From Acidianus hospitalis (GTDB lineage: Archaea; Thermoproteota; Thermoprotei_A; Sulfolobales; Sulfolobaceae), in NCBI GenBank assembly GCA_046533895.1, contig JAWDOK010000035.1:1-6651 (forward strand): a stretch of DNA of 6,651 nt, in the 5' to 3' direction. Numbering within the stretch: position 1 is the first letter of the stretch; every line of letters starts with the position of its first letter. Under the pieces are notes generated by a model. The model ran no database searches. It was not told the origin of the DNA and saw only the letters and a list, made by a program, of their open reading frames with translations. The position numbers and the translations under genes were made by a program. Positions 1-4,483 of the stretch are shown here, one piece after another.

Positions 1-76
1 AGTGTTTCATAACTTCTAGACTATGATTTTTGATATATTTTGAAAGTCGTAAATTAACATATTTTGCGTCGTACTT

Positions 77-298
77 TCATGATATTATATGAAGATACTG
101 AGGATAAATGCAACACAGTATCTTATTTTCAAATATTATAAGATTCCTTAAACATATGTCAAGGAAACTGAATATAAGAATAACTATACAAACTAATACG
201 TAAGTCCATACAACTCCAATAATTTCTATTAAAATGCCTAAAGGATCAGAAAGTGTAGATAATCCGTTAGCTACTACTTCAATGAATTCAGTAGCCAC
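77..298 (-). CDS. Possible small single-span membrane protein (73 aa), unknown function
   Basis: I do not recognise this protein. From a GTG start it reads 73 residues. A short polar N-terminus is followed by a strongly hydrophobic stretch at about residues 19-47 (PLGILIEIIGVVW onward to FSFLDIC), enough for one membrane span. The C-terminal tail contains a Cys-Cys pair. An A/T-rich TATA-like element (TAAAAATAT, plus-strand 319-327) lies 21-29 nt upstream of the GTG, the distance expected for a leaderless archaeal transcript. That is the main support for it being real. Against it: the window is AT-rich, open frames of this size arise by chance, there is no ATG start, and no family is evident. 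It lies downstream of kdgA on the same strand with an 86-bp gap, and probably has its own promoter if expressed. Confidence 0.35.
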   Translation of the reverse strand: MATEFIEVVANGLSTLSDPLGILIEIIGVVWTYVLVCIVILIFSFLDICLRNLIIFENKILCCIYPQYLHIIS

Positions 299-384
299 TA
301 TTTTTATGGAAGACCACTATATTTTTATTACTTAACTAAAAACAGTTTCTATAAACTATTAATCATTTACATTATTTTCTCTTT

Positions 385-1236
385 TCACTCAGATTTATTC
401 CATATTTTTCTAACTTTTTCTACTAATTCTTTCACTTTATTTTCCTCTAATGGGTACATTGGAGGTCTAGGTACTCCAACGTCATAGCCCTGAAGTTCTT
501 TCACTAGGTAGTACATTGACGAGATCTTACCGTAGGGAATCGTAGTTCCGTCAATTTCGTTTATCTTTAATTGTAAATCCAGTGCTTTTCTCATGTCTCC
601 AGCCTTTATGTATTCTCTCAACTGAGAGAATAATTCCGGCATGTAATTCCCTGCACCTACTACTGTGCCGTCTAGAATGCTGAGTGAAGCAATTGCGAGA
701 TTTTCTAAACCGTTATACGTCTTTATTCCTAATTCCTTATATCTTATTGTATGAGCAAAATCCGGATTTGTATCCTTAACGCCTTTTATACAGCCTATTT
801 CCTTAGCAAGGTTTACATCAACGTCTTTACCGGTCGCCCCGGGATAGTTGTAAAGGTAAACTGGATGTTTACTTGCAGAGCATATTTCCTTGAAGTACTT
901 AACTACGAAATCCTTTGGAATTGAGAAATAGTAAGGAGGATAAGAGGCAACTGCAATTATGTCCCTCTCATTAGCATAATTTACTAACTCCAAAACTTCC
1001 TTCATGTTAAGGGAACCTACTTGGAATATTACCTTATTAGTTACGTCGAGAACGTAGTCCAACATTTTCCTCTTCTCATCTTTAGATAACGCAGGACCTA
1101 CACCAGTTGTACCATTAACGAAAATTATGTCAACTCCCTTCCTTAACAAGTTCTGCACGTGAGTCTTAACTTTCTCTCCGTCAATTTCTCCTTTTTCGTT
1201 GAAAGGAGTTAGAATAGGAACTATAATCTCTGTCAT
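385..1236 (-). CDS. kdgA: 2-keto-3-deoxygluconate (KDG) aldolase, DHDPS/NAL family
   Basis: This class I aldolase cleaves 2-keto-3-deoxygluconate (and often the galactose epimer) to pyruvate and glyceraldehyde in the archaeal branched Entner-Doudoroff pathway. The 283-residue protein is a single (beta/alpha)8 barrel of usual length (Sulfolobus enzymes are about 290 aa). Visible signatures are the pyruvate-binding GTTG (42-45), the catalytic tyrosine in YLYNYP (Tyr129) and the Schiff-base lysine in GVKDT (Lys154). The C-terminal QGYDxGxPRPP segment is also typical. The start is the ATG at 1236, preceded by a strong GGAGGGG ribosome site. A TTG five codons upstream lies across that site and is rejected. 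The ATG overlaps the gad stop by one base (TGATG), implying translational coupling. Oddity: compared with the S. solfataricus enzyme as I remember it, the phosphate-binding Arg106 and Arg237 are missing (no Arg in the loop after PPYYF; Ile233 at the second site), while the partner tyrosine remains (Tyr131). This suggests a preference for non-phosphorylated KDG. Confidence 0.93.
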   Translation of the reverse strand: MTEIIVPILTPFNEKGEIDGEKVKTHVQNLLRKGVDIIFVNGTTGVGPALSKDEKRKMLDYVLDVTNKVIFQVGSLNMKEVLELVNYANERDIIAVASYPPYYFSIPKDFVVKYFKEICSASKHPVYLYNYPGATGKDVDVNLAKEIGCIKGVKDTNPDFAHTIRYKELGIKTYNGLENLAIASLSILDGTVVGAGNYMPELFSQLREYIKAGDMRKALDLQLKINEIDGTTIPYGKISSMYYLVKELQGYDVGVPRPPMYPLEENKVKELVEKVRKIWNKSE

Positions 1237-2417
1237 CAGTATCCCCTCCAAGTGCTTTTAACTACCCAAACCGGTTCTTCTCCAACTTCTAAAGGAATTG
1301 GTTCTGCCTTAAGTTCTTCCAAGAGCTTCTCGTTAACGTCAACTCCTATACCAGGCTTTTCAGGAACTTTCACGTAACCGTCTTCCACCGGTGTTTGATT
1401 ATAAACTAAGTCCCTCTTCCATTGAGGGAACCAATCGTAAAAGTTCTCCAAGATTAAGAGGTTAGGAATAACTGCACTTAGCTGAATAGAGACAGCGTTC
1501 TGTATAGAACCAAAAGCGTTGTGGAAGGCAATTTCTACGTCATTCGCCTCAGCTAAAGTAACTACTTTCCTTGCAATTGTAACTCCACCAATGTTTGTAA
1601 TATCTGGCTGTAAAACGTCGGCTATCCTATTATCTATGTAGAACATGGCCTCCTTTAGGCTTATTAACCTCTCACCCAAAGCTACTGTGACCTTAGTTGA
1701 TGAGCGGTATTTTTTATAACCCTCAATGTCCTCGTGGTGAACAGGCTCTTCCATGAAGAGGGGATTGTATTTTTCCAGAACGTGGGCAATTTTTATTGCA
1801 GAATTAGCGTTAAACCTACCGTGGTGTTCTATCATGATGTAAACTTCGTCCCCTACAGCTTCCCTTACAGCCTTAACTCTTTCCTCCGCTTCCCTTAGTC
1901 CTTTCTCGTCTATCCAATCGTAATATTGGCCAAAGGGATCAAACTTTAGGCCTTTGTAACCCCTTTTTACAACATCCTTTGCTTTGTTTGCAAAGTCCTC
2001 TGGGGTAACGCAATCTGAATACCAGCCATTAGCGTAGACTAAAACTTTGTCTCTAAATTTTCCTCCTAAAAACTTGTAAATAGGAGAGCCCAACTCTTTA
2101 CCTAAAATGTCCCATGAGGCAATATCTATTGCGGAAACTGCCGTTGCGGATTCAAAAGACCTAGCCAAGTAAAAATCTTGTTTATACCATTCGTGGTAAT
2201 TTTTCTCAACTTCCTCGACTTCTTTTCCTATAAATGCCTTTGAAACTTGTTTTATCGCATTATATACTGAAATTACCCTCAGCGTAGGAACAGCTTCTCC
2301 GTAGCCTACTGCACCGTTAGAAGTAGTCACTTTAACTAAAATCATTGTTGAAGCCCAGGTTGCTCCTCCTTTTTCTTTAGAAGTTAGTACAATCGGCTCT
2401 ATTTCTTGGATCTTCAT
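1236..2417 (-). CDS. gad: D-gluconate (galactonate) dehydratase, enolase superfamily
   Basis: It dehydrates gluconate, and in Sulfolobus also galactonate, to the 2-keto-3-deoxy acid that KdgA then cleaves: the committed step of the branched Entner-Doudoroff pathway. The protein has 393 residues, the usual length. The N-terminal capping domain (about 1-120) contains FESATAVSAIDIASWD. The (beta/alpha)7beta barrel (about 125-360) carries the enolase-superfamily residues: KFD at 158-160, Mg-binding Glu197 in IEHHGRF, Glu223/224 in FMEEPVHH, Glu249 in ALGER, Asp272 in QPDITNIGG and the catalytic-region His299 in AFHNAFGS. The sequence agrees almost segment for segment with S. solfataricus gluconate dehydratase as I recall it, so I prefer this over arabinonate or mannonate dehydratases of the same superfamily. 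The ATG at 2417 is chosen; a TTG six codons upstream adds residues (LRLFY) not expected in the family. It is the first gene of the gad-kdgA operon, probably leaderless from the divergent promoter at 2418-2467. Confidence 0.92.
   Translation of the reverse strand: MKIQEIEPIVLTSKEKGGATWASTMILVKVTTSNGAVGYGEAVPTLRVISVYNAIKQVSKAFIGKEVEEVEKNYHEWYKQDFYLARSFESATAVSAIDIASWDILGKELGSPIYKFLGGKFRDKVLVYANGWYSDCVTPEDFANKAKDVVKRGYKGLKFDPFGQYYDWIDEKGLREAEERVKAVREAVGDEVYIMIEHHGRFNANSAIKIAHVLEKYNPLFMEEPVHHEDIEGYKKYRSSTKVTVALGERLISLKEAMFYIDNRIADVLQPDITNIGGVTIARKVVTLAEANDVEIAFHNAFGSIQNAVSIQLSAVIPNLLILENFYDWFPQWKRDLVYNQTPVEDGYVKVPEKPGIGVDVNEKLLEELKAEPIPLEVGEEPVWVVKSTWRGY
1243..1249 (-). promoter_or_regulatory. Shine-Dalgarno site for kdgA
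   Basis: GGAGGGG on the minus strand ends six bases before the kdgA ATG. It lies inside the last codons of gad. This site decides the kdgA start and fits an internal operon gene that needs a ribosome site, unlike the leaderless first gene. Confidence 0.8.
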
Positions 2418-2467
2418 ATAAAATAGTCGAAGCAAATAATCTTAAACTTTATTCCTTTAATTTAATC
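2418..2467. promoter_or_regulatory. Divergent promoter between gad and the NTPase gene
   Basis: Only 50 bp separate the two start codons. Near the middle, CTTAAA (plus) / TTTAAG (minus) at 2441-2446 sits 22-27 nt upstream of the NTPase ATG and 24-29 nt upstream of the gad ATG. Both are the distances expected for a TATA box of a leaderless transcript, so one box may serve both directions. A purine-rich AAAG flank on the minus side (2447-2450) could be a BRE. There is no Shine-Dalgarno sequence ahead of either start, and no AACATGTT-type sugar box was seen. Confidence 0.55.
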
Positions 2468-2968
2468 ATGAGAGTTTTCATAACCGGAAAACCTGGAGTT
2501 GGAAAGACGACCATTCTAATGTACGTAGTAAAAGAATTAATTAAAAGGAACTACACGGTTGTAGGATTTTATTGTCCGGAAGTAAGGGAAGGAGGAAGGA
2601 GGATAGGATTTAAGATAGTCAGCATCCCTACAGGGAAGGAAAGATGGTTAGCCAAAGTTGGAGAAGGCAAAATTAAGGTAGGAAAATATGCCGTGCAAGA
2701 CGAGGCCGAAGAGGTAGTTAATGACGTTAAGGATTCTCTACCTAAAGCTCAGGTTATAGCTATAGACGAAATAGGCCCCATGGAATTGTCTATGCCTTCA
2801 ATAAAAAGCTTAATAGACGAAGTGCTAAGGCTAGAGAAACCTTTAATTGCTGTAGTCCACAGGAACGTAAAACTTAATGTTGACGGTAAAACTTACATAG
2901 TTACTGAGGAAAATAGGGGTTTATTAAAGGAGAAAATTTTAGAGGAGATCGTTAGAACTTTAGGCTGA
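2468..2968 (+). CDS. THEP1-type nucleoside-triphosphatase (P-loop NTPase)
   Basis: This is a small P-loop enzyme that hydrolyses ATP, GTP and other NTPs (EC 3.6.1.15) and is presumably cytosolic; its physiological role is poorly known. The 166-residue length is typical of the NTPase_1 (THEP1) family. Visible features are Walker A GKPGVGKTT (residues 7-15), the family motif CPEVREGGRRIGFKI (36-50), KVGKYAV (70-76), Walker B with the catalytic pair in IAIDEIGPMEL (Asp100, Glu101), and VVHR (129-132). The start is the ATG directly before MRVFITGKPG, which puts Walker A at the expected distance. It is transcribed away from gad, likely leaderless. No functional link with sugar-acid catabolism is evident, so the pairing may be positional only. 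The family assignment is firm; the substrate is not. Confidence 0.9.
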   Translation: MRVFITGKPGVGKTTILMYVVKELIKRNYTVVGFYCPEVREGGRRIGFKIVSIPTGKERWLAKVGEGKIKVGKYAVQDEAEEVVNDVKDSLPKAQVIAIDEIGPMELSMPSIKSLIDEVLRLEKPLIAVVHRNVKLNVDGKTYIVTEENRGLLKEKILEEIVRTLG

Positions 2969-3103
2969 GATGATTTTCCTATACTGCAAAAAAAAGACTT
3001 ATGAAAGACATCGAAATTAGTTAGTAAGGGTAAGAATACTAGCACCAGGTTTAATGCTCTTAAGGTATTGCTCTTCCTTTCCCGAGGGGGTTTTTACAGT
3101 TAG

Positions 3104-3161
3104 GTTAAACTTACCTAGTAGTTTAACTATATCATAAGTTAGACTTTAATAATCGTTAAAC
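3104..3161 (+). promoter_or_regulatory. vapBC promoter with three GTTAAAC-type sites (putative operator)
   Basis: Two copies form a perfect inverted repeat, GTTAAACT (3104-3111) and AGTTTAAC (3120-3127), spaced by eight bases. A third GTTAAAC lies at 3155-3161. TTTAAT at 3145-3150 is a TATA-like box 24-29 nt upstream of the vapB ATG, so the inverted repeat is upstream of the box and the third copy is between box and start. This layout suits autorepression by the VapB AbrB-type dimer, which is known for the family; binding here is inferred. The rest of 2969-3173 is non-coding, with a T-run at 3091-3095 after GAGGGGG. Confidence 0.45.
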
Positions 3162-3173
3162 GAAATACCTCTT

Positions 3174-3410
3174 ATGGAGGTAAAAGTTCACAAGAAAGGG
3201 ATTATAGTTATCCCCGCTGAGGTTAGAAGGAGGCTTAATATTAAAGAGGGTTCTGTTATAGAGTTGGAAGTTGAGGGTGATAAGATTATTTTAAAACGTA
3301 AATTAACCCTCTTGGACGCTTACGGCATAGATAAAGAGATGGGAGATTCTGCTGTAAAGGAGTTGGAAAAGCTGAGGAAAGAAGAAGTTGAGAAGGAAAA
3401 TTCTGTTTGA
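3174..3410 (+). CDS. vapB: VapB-type antitoxin, SpoVT/AbrB domain
   Basis: This is the DNA-binding antitoxin that neutralises the VapC ribonuclease encoded next and represses their promoter. The 78-residue protein has a swapped-hairpin AbrB domain at about residues 1-42, with the usual pattern: a beta strand MEVKVHKKG, then IVIPAEVRRRLNIKEGSVIELEVEGDKI in short conserved blocks (IPAEVR, GSVIEL) and a closing strand. Residues 43-78 form a charged, helical tail rich in Glu and Lys, the part that wraps the toxin in this family. Its 3' end overlaps vapC by 23 bases in another frame, so the two are translated together. TATA and repeated operator-like motifs lie just upstream. Confidence 0.88.
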   Translation: MEVKVHKKGIIVIPAEVRRRLNIKEGSVIELEVEGDKIILKRKLTLLDAYGIDKEMGDSAVKELEKLRKEEVEKENSV

Positions 3411-3786
3411 TATCGGTTTCTTCCACGTATATTTTTCCGGGCTTAATGAAGAGGCTAAGAAAGCTGTGGAAGAGGTTTATACGGGTAAAAGTGTGGGTTA
3501 TACTCTAGATCTTAATTTAGCGGAGTTCCTTTATACTTATGGTAAACTTAAGGGGATAGAAGAAGCTAATGTTAGACTCTCCTTAATTCTAAATTCACCA
3601 ATAAAGATTGTTAGTACTAATAAGGAGCTTGCTTTAAGGGCCGGTGAGCTCAAAGTTAAGTATCAAAACCTTTCCATAGTTGACTGTTTTGTAGTAGCCT
3701 TTGCTGAAAAAGAGAATGCCGTAATATACACTACGGACTCTGAGATTAAAAGAGTATATAAAAATACAATAATTCTACGCAGTTGA
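3388..3786 (+). CDS. vapC: VapC-type PIN-domain toxin ribonuclease
   Basis: This is a Mg-dependent endoribonuclease toxin; VapC enzymes cut tRNA or rRNA and stop translation. The 132-residue PIN domain keeps all four acidic metal-binding positions: Asp8 in LFDIGFF, Glu46 in LNLAEFL, Asp99 in LSIVDCFVVAFA and Asp117 in YTTDSEI, so it looks catalytically intact. The start is the TTG at 3388, with GAGG ten bases upstream. It is chosen because it places the first Asp at residue 8, as in most VapC proteins, and no ATG or GTG fits. The non-ATG start and the 23-base overlap with vapB would keep toxin output below antitoxin. Many Sulfolobales carry dozens of such pairs, so the target cannot be guessed. 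Confidence 0.87.
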   Translation: MRRKILFDIGFFHVYFSGLNEEAKKAVEEVYTGKSVGYTLDLNLAEFLYTYGKLKGIEEANVRLSLILNSPIKIVSTNKELALRAGELKVKYQNLSIVDCFVVAFAEKENAVIYTTDSEIKRVYKNTIILRS

Positions 3787-3813
3787 GAAATATCCCGAGT
3801 GTGAATAAACTTA

Positions 3814-3863
3814 TTTCCCGAGGAAAAGTTGTTATACCGGAAGCCCCCCTTCAGGAAAGGGCG
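3814..3863. other. Two small hairpins after vapC (terminator or IS605-type end remnant)
   Basis: TTTCC-CGA-GGAAA (3814-3826) is a five-pair hairpin 27 bases after the vapC stop. A second, CCCTT-CAGGA-AAGGG (3847-3861), follows a run of six C. In the plus frame this part reads VVIPEAPLQERAF. A GAAGCCCCC coding for an EAP-like C-terminus followed by a GC-rich hairpin resembles the 3' end of archaeal tnpB genes and their right ends. No other part of a transposase can be read, so this is only a suggestion; a simple transcription end for vapBC is the alternative. Confidence 0.2.
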
Positions 3864-4142
3864 TTCAGTATTAAATCTTTCAGTCAAATTTCAAGCATAG
3901 TATTGGCTAACATTCCAACGTGAATTCTTTCAACTCCTACAAGTGGTCAGGTAAAGTTGCTCAGATGAGATGAAGCGATGAGAAGAGCTTAACTTATATT
4001 ATGGAGAGAACAGTTGAAAAGTCAATCACGGCATTTTCTTCACCACATCTTTGCAGAATGCCTTAACACCAACCTACTTGGCAAATCATTAGGTAAAGAA
4101 TATTTCCGTTTGTCCCTACACTTTCATTCCAATCATTTTATG

Positions 4143-4292
4143 TTCAATCACGATCGAGTGCAGGGACTTAGCCCTCGACTACTTACTTACTGTAGGTGGG
4201 TCATGGGACTCCTTCGAGCCCAACGGCACGGTGCTCACATCTCTGCAATCACTCCCACCCTTTTGGGCATAGCCCACATCGGCGTGAGAGAT
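4143..4292 (-). ncRNA. Candidate structured RNA, GC-rich, minus strand (boundaries approximate)
   Basis: In AT-rich thermophiles, GC islands often mark structured RNAs, and this block is about 56% G+C. It contains nested complementarity: TGGGC-ATA-GCCCA (4264-4276); GGTGGG (4195-4200) pairing with CCCACC (4254-4259); inside that, GGG-A-CTC-CTTC-GAG-CCC (4205-4221); and TCGA/GGG pairing with CCC/TCGA (4154-4178) with a bulge. A perfect TTTATA box on the minus strand (TTTATAA, 4316-4322) would start transcription near 4293, right at the edge of the block. I cannot match it to RNase P RNA, SRP RNA, a tRNA or a canonical C/D RNA. Other readings are a mobile-element end with its guide-type RNA, or decayed coding sequence. 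The strand choice rests on the TATA box alone. Confidence 0.3.
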
Positions 4293-4401
4293 CATCATAT
4301 AGCAACGAAAATTTGTTATAAACAGACAAAAAGATTTCTATTAACGTGAGAAAGGACTCAGCCCCCCAGTTTTTTGAAGTTAGAAAAGCAGCTTAGTAGT
4401 A

Positions 4402-4464
4402 TTTGAGACGAGTTAAAGTTTCTTAAGTCTAGAAATGACTACATAGACATTAACTCGTCTTAAA
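4402..4464. repeat. Long inverted repeat (15-bp arms, one mismatch)
   Basis: TTTGAGACGAGTTAA (4402-4416) and TTAACTCGTCTTAAA (4450-4464) are reverse complements except one position, with 11 perfect inner pairs and a 33-base spacer. The spacer itself has TTTCT/AGAAA (4419-4423, 4431-4435). It lies 19 bases beyond the stop of the GH15 gene. It could be a 3'-end hairpin of that transcript, a tiny non-autonomous element or a protein-binding palindrome. No T-run follows it on the minus strand, so it is not a plain terminator in that direction. Confidence 0.7.
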
Positions 4465-4483
4465 AAAGAGCACAGCAATCCCT

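Larger units (their letters stand above)
3787..4483. other. Gene-poor 697-bp interval between vapBC and the GH15 gene
   Basis: No convincing protein gene is present. From left to right it holds small hairpins just after vapC; AT-rich sequence with short frames interrupted by stops, possibly decayed coding DNA; a GC-rich, hairpin-rich block at about 4143-4292; and a long inverted repeat at 4402-4464. Composition changes sharply: 59 of the 100 bases at 4191-4290 are G or C, against about 19 of 60 at 4381-4440. A 111-codon frame from a TTG at 4014 is open but His-rich and unrecognisable. A toxin-antitoxin pair next to debris suggests an accessory insertion site, which is inference. Confidence 0.5.

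Noticed and set aside
42..78. GAAAGT/ACTTTC inverted repeat near the left edge
   Set aside because: Only six pairs with a long AT-rich spacer; expected by chance.
1237..1251. Upstream TTG start for kdgA
   Set aside because: It overlaps the Shine-Dalgarno sequence; the ATG at 1236 matches the family N-terminus and the TGATG coupling.
2418..2435. Upstream TTG start for gad
   Set aside because: Adds residues absent from the family and removes the expected distance to the TATA-like box.
3663..3887. Open frame of 74 codons on the minus strand
   Set aside because: It lies antisense to the 3' end of vapC, whose catalytic residues are intact, and resembles no family.
4143..4152. GTTCAATCA resembling a tRNA T-loop
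   Set aside because: The last position does not fit and no acceptor or anticodon stem can be drawn around it.
4022..4152. TCAATCACG repeated at 4022-4030 and 4144-4152
   Set aside because: Only nine bases, no extension, no further copies; compatible with chance.
4278..4298. Box C-like ATGATGA on the minus strand, possible C/D guide RNA
   Set aside because: The C box is perfect, but no CTGA D box lies at the right distance; only CCGA nearby.
4014..4349. Open frame of 111 codons on the plus strand
   Set aside because: TTG start without a ribosome site, unusual His content, no domain, and it crosses the GC-rich hairpin block; more likely a chance or antisense frame.
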